Shown here in pieces: positions 42,620 to 55,008 of a stretch of 64,000 nucleotides of DNA. The notes beneath the pieces were generated by a model, which saw only the letters and a program-made list of their open reading frames with translations, was not told the origin of the DNA and ran no database searches. How positions within the stretch are numbered: the stretch's first letter is position 1; every line of letters starts with the position of its first letter. This DNA is from Lyophyllum atratum (lineage: Eukaryota > Basidiomycota > Agaricomycetes > Agaricales > Lyophyllaceae). Both the position numbers and the translations under genes were made by a program. The stretch covers positions 1 to 64,000 of the forward strand of contig JACGCN010000068.1 of NCBI GenBank assembly GCA_014905825.1. Reading direction: 5' to 3'.

Positions 42620-45600
42620 ATGAAGTCCCTCACATGGGTTGTTGTGCCATCCCTCTTGAGTGCGGGTTTGGCTTTTGGCGCGGTTCCCCTCTCTAGTGTC
42701 AAGAGAGTATCAAACCTACCGACGGTCCCAAACAAGTTTATTGTGGAGGTGGACACTGTTGCCAACATCCCCAACAAACGTTCACTCTCTGTAAGTCCTC
42801 GCGTCCCATACTCCCTGAGGTTCTTGAAACTGAACTCTCTCTGCAGCCTCATGAGCTTCTTTACGACTCCTTAAGGAAGCGTGCCGTCGGTTTTGAAGTT
42901 GACAAAGAATTCAACTCTCAGGGCCTATTCGTCGGTGCTGCGCTAACATTGACAGTAAGTTACATCTTCCTCTAAATGGAGACGACGTTAAGCATCTAAT
43001 CCTTTAGGACTCGAAGGTACATATAAGTCGGATGTATTCCAAGCCTCCTTCTAAAAATGTCCTAGGATGCTACCGCCTTGCAAACTACACCAGGTGTTAA
43101 GGCTATTCGTGCAGTGAGAAAATTTGAGCGTCCCGCGTGCGTATTCTTCCATACAATACTACAGCTGCTGCCGGCTCAAACTCTCTTCTGTAGGCCAGTC
43201 AAAGTTCATGTCGTGACGGGGCCCAACGATGCTGCTATCCCGCCCGACTCGCAATCTACACATATCTTGACTGTCAGTACTCATATTCCAGATAAACCAT
43301 AGGCTGAAGGCTCACTACGTATTTTATAGGGTGTCGACAAACTCCATGCTGAGGGGATCACTGGCAAGGGAATAAAAATTGGAATGTAAGACTTCCCATT
43401 GGATCCCCTGTGCTTTACTTAATCGAAGCTATTAGCATCGATACAGGTCAGCAGATCCTGCATTCTGTATGGCAACTTACCGGTCTGACCAATGATCACA
43501 TAGGTATTGACTACACTCACCCTGCTCTTGGTGGTGGTTTCGGACCAGGCCACAAAGTCATTGGTGGTTTCGACCTTGTTGGCGACGCCTATGACGGTAG
43601 ATATCCAGCCTTCTTAGAGCTAGCGTCCCACTCAACGGTGTCTTCGCAGGTACGAACACCCCCCTCCCTGATTCTGATCCCTTAGATCAGTGTGCTGGTC
43701 ACGGAACGCATGTCGCTGTAGGTTTCTCACTTGGAATGCTCGTCTATCTCACCTTATGCAATAATGCAGGGTATCATCGGCGCCAACCCTGGTAATGCGT
43801 TCAACATAAGCGGAGTCGCGTACGACGCGTCTATATCTTCCTACAGGGTGTTCGGATGCGTCGGGTTCGTTACTGACGACGGTTGGTCTCCTCAACTATC
43901 ACTTCGCCACTGAGGCTCGGTTTACTGACCGCGAGACCCCCAGTGATCGTTGACGCGCTGCTTCTCGGTGTGCAAGACGGACAGGATATCCTTTCACTCT
44001 CATTGGGCGGTGCAGACGGTTGGACAGAATCCTCAAGTTCTGTCGTTGCCAGCAGAATCGCAGCGTCAGGCAAAGTTGTCACCATCGCAGCTGGAAACGA
44101 TGTGAGTATAACCTCCGTTGCATGGCTTCTCATTTCTTATGAGTCGAATGCACTCTTTAGGGTTCCTCGGGATCATGGTATACATCTAGCCCCGGAAACG
44201 GTGTTGATGTCATATCAGCGGCCTCTCTCGACAAGTTTGTTATCCTCGTGCTGTATTCCTTATGCATTGGCTGACACTCGTGTCAGCACTGTCATTCCGC
44301 TGCAGAATCTTACAGTGGCCGGCGTTGCACATCCACCTATCACCTATTTCTCAACTTTCCCTCTACCATTCACAGGCGCATTCCCGATCTTCGCCACATC
44401 GAAGGACGCAACCGTCGTTGACGATGCCTGCAACCCGCTGCCCGACACGACGCCGGATCTATCGCCATTTGTTGTTATCGTCCGCAGAGGATCTTGCACT
44501 TTTGTGAGCTACAAAGATCATCCCTAACTGCACACGAGCTTAGACTTTACTCTTTAGGTACAGAAAGTCTCGAACATCCAGGCCAAAGGCGCAAAGGTTG
44601 CGTTGATCTATGAGTTAGTCCATCGAGGCTTGTCTATGCAACTACATTTTTTAACATTTTCTTAGCAACGGGAGCGGCTTTGCTGGAATCACTGTCGGCG
44701 ACTTTCCGGCTGTTCTCATCCAAGCGGCGGACGGCGAATTCGTATGTGTTGATATATTCCCATTATTAATTGAACTTACACCGTTCCCCGATAGCTGGTA
44801 TCGCAATTCGCGGCTGGTGTCCCCGTGACGGTCACCTTCCCTCAGACAGGCGGCTCTACCGACTTCCCTGATCCTGCTGGAGGCCTAATTTCTTCTTTCA
44901 CGAGGTACGTCTTCGAACTACTTCTTCCACCTTTTTATCTTACTGGTAAGCAGTTATGGCCCATCGAATGACTTCTTCTTCAAGCCAGCCGTCGCTGCTC
45001 CCGGAGGCAACATTTTGTCGACCCTCCCAGTCACACAGGGGTCTTTCGGTGTTGAGTCCGGAACCTCGATGGCTACGCCATTCGTGGCAGGAAGCGCTGC
45101 GCTAGTCCTCTCTGTTAAAGGGAAATCGGAAGCTGTAGCCAGAGGTCTTCGTACGCTATTCGAGACGACTGCGCAAAGGGTGCCATCCAGTCACACCGAT
45201 GGAGACCCACTGCAAACCGTCACGCAACAAGGTGCTGGTTTGATCAATGTGTTCAAAGCGATCCACACCACCACTATTGTCTCGCCTGGAGAGCTCATTC
45301 TCAACGACACTGCTCATTTCGAGAACTGGTGAGATCGTTCCTTCATTGTTGACGATACGGTAACCGATGGAGCTCCACAGGCAAACTTTCACTGTAAAGA
45401 ACACGGCGAACACTGCCAAGAAGTTCACCCTCAGTCATGTACCTGCTGGAACGGCTGTCACAGTCCAACCAGTGAGCCCATCATGTTCCCTACATCCAGC
45501 TTCGTCTTGCTGACCAAAATAATATCAGGGCACTATTTTCCCAGCAAATGGGCCAGTACCTCTCACAAGCGCTGCTGCATCAGTGTGGTTTAGTCAAAAA

Positions 45601-46331
45601 AGCTTCACTGTCGGCCCTGGAGAAACACACACCGTCACTGCGAGTTTCAGTCTGCCAAAGGGTGACGCATCGTCGTTCCCCGTCTTCTCAGGCTTCATCG
45701 AAATCACCAGCGGCTCCGAAAGCCACCACGTCACCTACATAGGCCTCGCAGCCTCTCTAAAGGACAAGCAAGTCGTCGACAACACCGATGCATTCTTCGG
45801 CGTCCCGCTTCCCGCCCTCCTCAACTCCGTCGGGGATCTCCAAGAGGGCCCGACTAATTACACCTTTGTTGGCGAAGACTTCCCAACGCTCCTATACCGC
45901 TTGGTGTTCGGCACTCCCGCATTCCGCGTGGACCTCGTGGATCCTAACATCCAACTTACGGGTACGTTGAACGCGCGCCAAGGACGGCACGCAGGTCCGT
46001 CCTTCACCTTCCCGCATGCTCATGCGGGCGGCTCGTTCGGGAGAGTCAAGATCATTGGTCCGCTCGCCGAGCTCGATTTCATCACTCGCAACAACGAGGT
46101 AATATGCATCTCGCTTGTTATTGAACTGCATTTCTAACATCCAATATCCAGGACCCGGCAGATAACGGGTTTACCACCATCGCCTTGGCTTCCCCGAGCT
46201 TTGCCAATGGAACGCAGATCGCGAACGGGTCGTACAGGGTACTTGTACGCGCCCTGAAGGTGACGGGCGATGCCCAGACGGAGGAGGACTATGAGAGTTG
46301 GCTCAGTCCTATTGTGGGGATTACGGTGTAG
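42620..46331 (+). CDS. Secreted subtilisin-like serine protease (S8, PA domain)
   Basis: Many short exons; start MKSLTWVVVPSLLSAGLAFG, a signal peptide. Propeptide: VPNKFIVEVDTVANIPNKR. Catalytic Asp in IGIIDTGIDYTHPALGGG (assembled over two introns, one with GT directly after GATACAG at 43446). His in DQCAGHGTHVAGIIGANPG. Oxyanion region: TIAAGNDGSSGSWYTSSPGN. Ser in ESGTSMATPFVAGSAALVLS (about 45057-45115). A PA domain is inserted before the Ser (FVVIVRRGSCTFVQKVSNIQ AKGAKVALIYDNGSGFAG). The C-terminus is Fn3-like (NTANTAKKFTLSHVPAGTAV, HTVTASFSLPKG), ending WLSPIVGITV. This is the minor-extracellular-protease (Vpr/pyrolysin-like) layout used for external protein breakdown. All three triad residues are present. 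Confidence 0.92.
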
Positions 46332-47160
46332 TTTTTATTGGGGTTTTATTTGTAGTTTGCTTTTATACCCGGGAATACATACACACTCACAACGGAACTG
46401 CACTCACCGGAAGTTCCTGCTTCGAACCAGATGCATCGCTCACTCGGCCGTAGAAACTGGCGCCGGTGGGATACTATCCAAAACGCGTTCTCGCTGCTAC
46501 CCGCGACGACCTACCTACCCCGTATGAAGAAAAATGACAAGACAAGTTTGAGAGATGGAAATTTCTTGTTTATCAAATGCGACGAGAGCCATACAACGTG
46601 CTACACAAACTAGACTGGAGGAATAGATGCTGATCGGATACGACACAATTGAGGGAGAGAGGGTAGGCGTGACAGCAGGAGAAGACACAAAATGACTGGT
46701 AAAAAGGAAGGAAGGTAAGGGTTGGTAGAATGAAAATTGTGAATGAAAGAAAAAAAAGAATGTTTGTGAATGTGCGTGGTGGACCTTAAAAAGACCAGGG
46801 GGACACTGGAGGGGTGAAAGGAATTTGTTATATACTATTGCGACACAAAAAAAGACATCATCACGGAAATAAAATCAAAACAAGATACACTGGAAGGCGA
46901 GGCGAGGCAGGGGGGGGGTGGGGAGGTGGTGGGGGTGGTAGTGTTGGGAGGTAGGTCGACCGATATATCATGTATGCTTTTCCAATACACGCAGAGGAAT
47001 AAGGAGAGTGTGTAAGTATGCACGGACTGCAAGTATGTACGTAGATGACATTGACGAAGGGGAAGGGAGGGAAGACTGGATTGAGACAATGAAATAGCAA
47101 GGAAGAGAGACGAGTATGAACCAATGTTCGCACACAAATAACCCAAACCAAGCGGAAGAC
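46332..47160. other. Convergent intergenic region
   Basis: 3' flanks of the subtilisin and CCR4 genes. Contains a G-rich tract at about 46904-46946. No gene seen. Confidence 0.4.
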
Positions 47161-49585
47161 CTATGAGAACGTAGGCGGTGGCGGTCTCGGCGGGTTATCT
47201 CGCGGCGGCTTCACACGGAACTCGCTCACAATGCACACATGGCTATCAAACCAACAAAAAAGGGCATGAGCACTCTCATACCACACAAAAACGAAAGCAC
47301 CACCTACTCAGAAGGGTAATGCGCATTCGGGAACCCCACCACCTTCTCCAAATACCCCTTATCCACCTCCCCAAGCACAGCATTAACCGCAAGGTTCGCA
47401 CTCGAGTACCAAACATAATCAATCGACCCCTGATAGCTCGGCGTATAGTTCGTAAGCGGGGGCCCACCCGCGCCCGGCGCCGCGTACGCGCTCTTCAGGC
47501 CGAGCCTGTGCCTCAGCCCCTCCGTCGTGTACTTGCCGTACTTGTGCGACATAAAGTCCGCATGCGTCGCCGACAGCTGACCGGTCGAGAGGAACTCGTA
47601 CACGCCCGATTCGGGGACGGAGTTGAAGTCCCCGCATATGATCAGCGGGATCTTGGTGCCGTCTGAATAATGCGGCGCGGGCCGCGGTAAAGGCGGCTTG
47701 GACGTGGACGCTGCAGACGGGTCGTCCTTGTCCCCTTCCGATTCGGCCGTGGCCGCTGCAGGCGTCGGCGGTGGGGGCGGGGGGTACTTTGCGAAGTTGC
47801 TGGCAATCTTCTCGATCTCGTCGACGAGCAGGGCGGTTTGGACGAGCTTGACGTCGCGGTATACGGGGTCCCAATGGATGTGTGCATTGGCGATGATGAA
47901 GCGTGTCCTGGTCTGCTTGTCTTCCATGAGACACACGACAGCGAGGTTGTCCTTGATGAGCACACGGTTGAACATGTCGTCCGTCTTCTCAAAGTCGGGG
48001 CGTTGCATGGCCACGGCGCTGAACTCGATGAGTTGCTTCTCCACAAGCGTATACCTGATAAACAGTCAGCGCCGTCGAGGTTATACAGAAGAAGTGACGC
48101 ACTTGGATGCCTTGTAGAATATCGCACACCCATCGACCTGCCTCCGCTCAGTGTCCTTCATAGTCTTGTACCGCGACTTGGGCCAATGAATCCCGGCATA
48201 ATCCTGTTCCTTCAGATGCTGCACGAAATAATCCTCGAATCCCGCAATATCCACCTCCTGCAAACACAGGAAATCCGCATCATGGTGCATCACCTCCGTC
48301 AAGATCAGCTCTTTGCGATAGTCCCATGTCAACGCCCATGCAGGCGTATACCCATACAGCCGCTCCGTTGCATACTTTTCGCATAGGATGTTGTAGCTGA
48401 GCACGCTAAATGTCTCCGCGTACGGGTCCGACTGCAACGCTTCTTGTTCCGCGTGCGAGAGCAGATTCTTCCATATCCGCTCAGGCGGTGGCGAGGGGAC
48501 CGGACATGAGTCCCGCAAGTACGATATCAGAGCCGGTGTGCCGTCCTTCTGCACAATAGTCTTGAGCGACGAATCTAGCGGATTCCCCTCCACCCCTATT
48601 GTCTTCAGCTGGTGCAACGTGCCGAGCTCAGGCGGGATGGTGGAAATGTGGTTGTCGAAGAGGTACAGCTCCTTCAGTTGCGTTAGCATCCCCAGTTCCG
48701 GAGCAAGGGTCGTGAGGTTGTTTCCCGAGAGGTCCAGCAGCTCCAGATGCCGAAGCTTGGATATCTCGGGAGGTATTGAGGTTAGGGCATTATGGTTGAG
48801 ATAGAGGTTGATAAGGAACTTGAAGGAGAAAAGGCCAGAGGTGGGCGGGATATTCTTGATGTTGACTCCGCCCATGTCCAGTGAGTTCCACGTATTCTCT
48901 GGCGGTCGTATGGACGTCGGCCGGGGGGCTTCGGCGATGGGCGCCACTGTGGATGAGGGATGGTTAACGGCTCCAGCACTCACGGGTGAGGAATCTGAAG
49001 GGTCGGAGGAATCGGTGTCTTTCGCTAAGCCGTTTATTTCTGGCGGTGGCTTGACAAAATTGGGATTCGTTATAGGGATGGCAGATTTGGTAACAGTCCG
49101 TGACGCCATTGCGCTTGCACGAGCACGGTGGTGTGGCGAACGTGATGACCGAATCATCTGGGGTAAATTGAGAGAATATAAGCAGTAATCCAGGTGAAAG
49201 AGCATGGCGGACGCACTTCACACTTGAGGAGCTGCTGCTGCCAATGCGGAGATATTATCTGGCTTCCGACACTTGCTGGAGAGCCCTGCGAGAGGACATG
49301 CTGCTGAAGAGAATGGCCATTCGGTGGTGAAGGATAGTGGGATAACGAGTTCTGGTGGTGATGGTGCTGCATTGGCAGTGGATGGGGGTGGTGGGGGTGG
49401 TGCTGCATTGGATTTACGTTTCCATTCGTGTAAATGGCATAGCCAGGGGACGGCGGTGGCGGGCCTACGTTGGGCTGTGAGCCTGGAGGACCGAGGACGG
49501 GGTGGTGAGGTCGCGGCCATGACGACTGGTCATGATGATTTGCTAGCTTGTGGGCAATACCAGGGGATTGCTGAGGGTAGTACAT
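47161..49585 (-). CDS. CCR4: CCR4 poly(A) deadenylase (CNOT6-type)
   Basis: Exons 49217-49585, 48103-49157, 47308-48054 and 47161-47242; 750 aa. Catalytic mRNA deadenylase of the CCR4-NOT complex. The N-terminus is Pro/His/Gln-rich (MYYPQQSPGIAHK, PMQHHPHHPHPLPMQHHHHQ). Then come a leucine-rich repeat block that binds NOT1/CAF1 (LINLYLNHNALTSIPPEISK, LELLDLSGNNLTTLAPELG, LKELYLFDNHISTIPPELG) and an EEP nuclease domain: FSVLSYNILCEKYA, FLCLQEVD, IIANAHIHWDPVYRDVKLVQ, IICGDFNSVPESGVYEFL, SIDYVWYSS and PNAHYPSDHVCIVSEF. All Mg2+/catalytic motifs are present. The ORF extends upstream of the chosen Met, but the extra sequence is unlike the family. Confidence 0.95.
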
Positions 49586-50601
49586 CGCATCAACGAGCTC
49601 TGATGCTTGTGACCGGCCACCGCTGGGCTGAAGAGCGGTTCTGGTTGGAAAAGGGAGGGAGATATGCACGGGGAAGGTGTGTTGGTCGCTGTGATGGATG
49701 GTGAGCTCGCTGTCAGTGATTGTCCTCGACGACGTTGACTCCAACAAAGACACCGCGGCTGAGCTCGATCGTGGGAACAATCGGCAAATCGCACGTGACG
49801 CCCCAGACAATTGAATTGAAATGATGATAAATTTAGCCAGGCCCAGAGGCCCAGAGCTCGTCGCCACATCCAGCGACGAGCCTCGAGCGTCTACGCCCAA
49901 AAAAAGTCATCCTTGTCTACTTGTGCCTTTTCATACCTTCTCTTGCGGCTGATCACTGATATTCCTCTTTCTGTATCCTAAAGAACGAGAAATCCATCGT
50001 AACAAGCTGCTGTTCCTTCCTTTATAACACCGATTTCAACAATATCCAGAATCAAGACAGACAAGCTCCCCCTATTCATTCGATCTATTAGAGGTGCCGC
50101 AAAAAAGTCAAACGACAGGAGAACTCGGTTGTCTGGTTTGTTCTGGGCACGCCACCCCTATTGGCGGGGAGTCAACCTCGCTAGACACTGTAGACGATGC
50201 CGCGGAAATTGCATCGCTCCGGATTCCTACCGGAGAGGCTGATCCCGCGCCAACGGGAGCAGCGGGGACACGATCTTTTAGTTATAAGTAAGGCATATAT
50301 AAGGGGCGACGTGGGTCCGCGTATGGACGACCTCTGAACCAAGTTCTTGTGCTCGATCGTGACGTGAGATCTATAGCAGCACCTGACAATTGAATCATAC
50401 CCTACTGAGCTCGCTGCTCACCGCGGCGATGAGCCCTGAATTCCGTGGCTAGGATCCACGAGTAGCATGTTATCTACTTGGGTTCTCCGCATAAATATCT
50501 ACCGCTGATCATTGTCAGGGTCCGACCATCACGTTCCCTCTAAATCGTACTATATAATTACCAGATCATTATCCCAAAACATATCTTGTCCTCGTACCAC
50601 C
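49586..50601. other. Divergent intergenic region, CCR4 / MVD1
   Basis: About 1 kb with promoters of both genes. A TATA-like tatataat lies near 50552-50560, 43 bp before the MVD1 start. No gene supported. Confidence 0.4.
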
Positions 50602-51938
50602 ATGGCCCTCTACCAAGCAACCGCGTCCGCGCCCGTCAACATTGCCTGCATAAAGTCGGTAGTCGACCGATCTCGTCGTACCTTCCATTGATCTCCTCCG
50701 CAGATACTGGGGCAAGCGCGACACAAAACTCATCCTGCCCACCAATTCCTCTCTTTCCGTGACCCTGGACCAGGATCACCTCCGATCCACCACAACCTCG
50801 CGCGCCGATCCCTCTTTCCAAAAGGACAGGCTATGGCTAAACGGTATTGAGGAAGAAGTCAAGGCTGGCGGACGGATGGCGACGTGCATCGCAGAAATGA
50901 AGCGCCTCCGGAAGGAGGAGGTCGAGGACAAACAGCCGAACGAGCCCCAGGTAAGAAACTTCCCCTCGCCAATTTACGCCGTTCTCGGATCTGAGCAGTG
51001 GATCGCAGCTATCCACATACAACGTCCACATCGCCTCCTTCAACAACTTCCCCACTGCCGCCGGGCTCGCCTCCTCCGCCTCCGGATTCGCCGCACTCGT
51101 CTCCTCCCTCGCACAGCTGTACCACCTCCCCGTCTCCCCCTCCACCCTCTCCGTCATCGCCCGCCAAGGCTCCGGCTCCGCCTGCCGCTCCCTCTTCGGC
51201 GGCTTCGTCGCCTGGGAACAAGGCACCCTCCCCGACGGCTCCGACTCCCTCGCCATCGAAGTCGCCCCACAATCCCACTGGCCCGACATCCACGCCCTCA
51301 TCTGCGTCGTCTCCGACGACAAAAAGGGCACCTCCTCCACCAGCGGCATGCAGCGCACCGTCGAGACCTCCGCGCTCCTCCAGCACCGCATCGCCCACGT
51401 CGTCCCGGAGCGCATGAAAGCCATCTCTGCGGCGATCCTGGCGCGCGACTTTGATGCGTTTGCGAAGATTACGATGGCGGATTCGAACCAGTTCCATGCT
51501 GTGGCGCTGGACACGGAGCCTCCCATCTTCTATATGAACGATGTGAGCCGCGCGATTATCGCGCTCATCGTTGAGTACAACCGCGTCAGCATGGCGAACG
51601 GTCACGGGCGCAAGGCGGCGTACACCTATGATGCGGGCCCGAACGCGGTCATTTATACCCCGAAGGAGAACGTCAAGGAGATCATGGAGCTCATCGTCAA
51701 GTACTTCCCGCAGCGGGAGGGCTCGTTCAAGGACGTGTTTGGCCTCTTCGGCGGTGCGGATGTGGCCGCGAACCAGGGTAAGGTCGTGGAGGGCTTCAAC
51801 GAGGCTGTGGCCAAAAAATTCGAGGTCGGCGCTGTGAAGGGCTTGATTCACACGAAGGTTGGCGATGGACCACGGGCATTGGGTGCAGAGGAATCACTAC
51901 TGGGCAATGATGGCTTCCCCAAGACCCTGGCGGCTTGA
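50602..51938 (+). CDS. MVD1: Diphosphomevalonate decarboxylase
   Basis: Exons 50602-50654, 50704-50950 and 51009-51938; 409 aa, near the usual 390-400. The GHMP-superfamily enzyme makes isopentenyl diphosphate from mevalonate-5-diphosphate in the sterol/isoprenoid pathway (ERG19). Motifs: SAPVNIACIKYWGKRDTKLI, LPTNSSLSVTLDQDHLRSTT, HIASFNNFPTAAGLASSASG FAAL (ATP-binding loop), ARQGSGSACRSLFGGFVAWE, CVVSDDKKGTSSTSGMQRTV, and YTYDAGPNAVIYTPKENVKE near the active-site Asp. It is intact. The third exon is strongly GC/codon-biased, suggesting good expression. Confidence 0.96.
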
Positions 51939-52234
51939 GGGCTGATATATATAAGGATTTTCAAGGAATGTAATACATAGATCTGAAGGATGTCATATGG
52001 ATTGATCTCAGATGTCTCAACCGTGTCAATCAGAACGTTTAAACTCAAGGCTCGGCCTTGGGATAGGCCTGTCTCCTAGGAAGCATCGATTGGCGTACAT
52101 CTACTCATGATGGGTATAGCTATTTTACAGATAGTCTGTCCATGATTACTAGTGGTCGTAAGAGAAGTCCATATCGTCAAAGTCCTATATGCGTAAAACG
52201 TAGGGTATAAGTGGCGAATGCATGAAAGAGTCAT

Positions 52235-53432
52235 TCAAAGGAAATGCACGGCAAGCAAAGTGGAAGATAGTAGGAACAACGTAGATACCGTCGACCGTGG
52301 ATGCAAGATCGCGGGGATCGCACCGCTGATGGTGACACCCCCACCCCCAGGAGCGTCCGGTCCATCGGCATTCCCGCTCCCGCTGGACTGTGCGGGTGCA
52401 GCACCGATATACTGCTTTCCAAGCGCATTTATCCTCCCCTCACGGTCCATCAACGCGTCTCCCTGTCAAAATGTGAGCATGACCCCGCCTAACACTGACA
52501 TCATCAAGCGTACCGGATTGACACCCTGCATATCCGTCATCGCCCCGAACCACGAATACCGCTCAACGTACGCCGCGTTGTCCATGAACGACTGCGTCTT
52601 ATTGAGGAACAGAACAATATCGTCCTGGGAGCACTGTTTACTGACGTCGTTGTAATTCTGACACGCCCATTCAGTCACCCAGAGCGGCCGTTGGAACGTG
52701 GTGTGGAAGTCCTCGATGTATTCTATGAAGCGTGTGGCATTTACATCGTACCAGTCTAGATATGGCGGATGAGTATCTAGATCGCGGGTGGCGACGAAGG
52801 AGAGGGACGTACGCAATGCGATGAAGTCGACGGTGCATCCACCAGCGCAGGCTGTGAAGAAGTCCTGGAGCCATATCTTGCCTGAAGGCGCACTAGAGGG
52901 AGCGGGGCTGCCGAGGCGGATTCCCTGAGCACGCAGTGGTTCCAGGTACGTCTTCCACATCGTCGCGCCGTCCGCAGGCGTCAGGTTAGATTGGCCGGTC
53001 TGCTGAGGCCTACACGGGTCCTTTTAGTGATACGGTATATACAACTGGTGCCGTACGTACTCGTTCATGCCCAAGACCGCCTTCACACCATGCCTCGCGA
53101 TCGTCTCATTTATGGTCGAAGTAAATTGGTCGACCGACGTCTGCCCCCAAAGCATGGGGATGTATTCGAGGTCGGTGTCGACGGAGTACGGGGACCATGA
53201 GTAGTACCTGCTGAAGTGTTAGCTTCTGGTAGTGCATCCGACGTTTGTGGACTTACCACGAGACTTTCCCCGTCGCTCGAAACTGCTCGATGTCAACACT
53301 GTTTCCATTCGGCCATGCCAGGCCAGCTTTCGAAGTATCCGTCACCTCTCGAGGGACATGGACATATGGGCGCGCGAGGGCAAGGCCAATCGGGATTACG
53401 AGAGCGAGCCTCATTTCTGTCAGAAAGACCAT
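52235..53432 (-). CDS. GH128-like beta-glucanase with GPI-anchor signal
   Basis: Five or more exons with GT-AG junctions restoring KVSWYYSWSPYSVDTDLEYI, GMNEPQQTGQSNLTP, FIALHWYDVNATRFIEYIED and WVTEWACQNYNDVSKQCSQD. The two glutamates in GMNEPQ and WVTEWACQ are the likely acid/base and nucleophile of the asl1/GH128 family, which acts on beta-1,3-glucan. The N-terminus MRLALVIPIGLALARP is a signal peptide; a Met six residues earlier (53432) is also in frame. The C-terminus has a Gly/Ser-rich spacer and a hydrophobic end TLFLLSSTLLAVHFL, typical of GPI attachment. This implies cell-wall remodelling rather than nutrition. Confidence 0.87.
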
Positions 53433-53887
53433 GATTCAAGGTGGGCGGGTGGAGAATTGGAACACTGCATCGGCCATGGTATCGGTGAAGTTATGGGAAA
53501 CAGACTTTCCCCCAATGACTACTTCGTCATAGAGACCCAGGCCACATGTATGAGGATCTTGGGTTACGAAAGTGCTTGCAGGGTGGGGGGATGACGCTCG
53601 GTGGGGCCGGCGCCTGTGAATGGGCATTGCACTGATTGCAGTGCCTAGGGATCCCCATAAGGTCTTCAGTAGTACATAGTCAGTTCGCCGTTCCAGGAGA
53701 GCTTCGTACAGTGTAGAGTGCCGGAGCTGGCTCTCTGTCGGACCGTTTGAGTGTGCAGTAGGTGTCTTCAACTTGAATAGCAAGCATGATGGCTGTGTGC
53801 AAGAAATGCTTTCGACGTGACCGTAGGACAAGCGTCCTGAGATCATCTGTCTCATTACAACCTACACGACGGCCACCTCCTCAACCG
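53433..53887. other. Divergent intergenic region
   Basis: Upstream of both the GH128 gene and the dehydratase-like gene. Nothing recognisable. Confidence 0.35.
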
Positions 53888-55008
53888 ATGGCGGCCTCTC
53901 GTGCCGTTAGATATCTAACACTCTCTCAAAGGCTTGCCCCACGTCCATTTGCCTATGCAAACCTGCCTTCACGAAAGGGCCCAATCTTCGTGCGACTCTC
54001 ATCCAATTCTTCGGAGACACTACGACCTCCCAAGGTTGAATTGGCGGGGGAACAACCCAAAGACACTGAAAGATACGATAAGCCTTCCGGGGAACCCAGT
54101 GGTAGGCGGTGGGCTCCTCAGGTGCAGCCAGATTCAATCCTTACAGCACGTTTCAACGTGTAGTGCTAGAGAACAGCACGCTTTCGCTGCCTCCTCCCGT
54201 CAAGGGCTACCCCACACCATGGTTCGGTAAAGAAGATGTCGAAACATACCTTAAGCCCCTGTACTCGCATGGCTGGGCTTTAACCTTCCAGCTTCACAAC
54301 GCTGATAGCAGCAACACTGCAATTAGCGCTGTCCTCGGTACGAAATTCCCATTCAAGACTTTCGACGATGCGATGGCTTTCATGAATGGTGTCGGTGACA
54401 TCGCAAAATCGGAAAAAGTCGGTCTGCCTTCTGCCCAATTTCGCAACGAATTGACAAAGCCTTCCCCGTAGCACCACCCTGTAAACCTATCCCTAATGTT
54501 CTACCAACACCCAACTGTCCTAGTGCAAACCAAGACTCACACCGCCTTCCGCCCAGCCTGGATCGAAGCCTCGCCTCCCGAATTGAGATTGCCTGGTGTA
54601 ACGCGCCGCGACCTCCGCCTAGCCGTCCTCATACACCAGCTCTACTCCGAGGAATACCAAGGGCGCGGACCCTGGATCGGTCCCACCCTGGTACCGAACA
54701 AGTACAGCAAGCAAGCCGACGTCGAGGTCCTTGCGACGGTCTTCAGCCTCCGTCCGAAGAGCCTCGGGAAGAATTGTCCGTTATGCGGCGGGCTCCATTC
54801 CGTGCTCAGATGTCAGACATCCACCACAGCGCAGAAACCGAAGTTCAAGTATCGCACGACTGGGGAAGCACAATTACCCGCGTCGGATGCGGAGGCGATG
54901 CGGATTCCCAGACGTGTATGTTTGTTGTGTGTCCTAGATCGTTTCTTCTTGCTGAATGATCATTTCACTCAAGCCATATACCGCCGGGGACTCGGCCAAA
55001 TTCGATGA
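53888..55008 (+). CDS. Pterin-4a-carbinolamine dehydratase-like protein with C-terminal extension
   Basis: Exons 53888-54101, 54164-54417 and 54472-55008; 334 aa. The N-terminus MAASRAVRYLTLSQRLAPRP looks mitochondrial (Arg/Ser-rich, no acids). The PCD/DCoH-type domain spans about residues 85-220: YLKPLYSHGWALTFQLHNA, FPFKTFDDAMAFMNGVGDIA, then the HHP motif HHPVNLSLMFYQHPTVLVQT and KTHTAFRPAW. That family dehydrates 4a-hydroxytetrahydropterin. A further 110 aa with KNCPLCGGLHSVLRC, two closely spaced Cys pairs, follows and is not part of known dehydratases; it may be an added zinc-binding tail or a mis-extended last exon. A 62 nt intron was needed to restore SVLENSTLSLPPPV. Confidence 0.65.

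Noticed and set aside
51009..51851. 280-codon minus-strand ORF over MVD1
   Set aside because: Antisense frame kept open by strong GC3 bias of MVD1; Gly/Asp/Glu-rich with no family.
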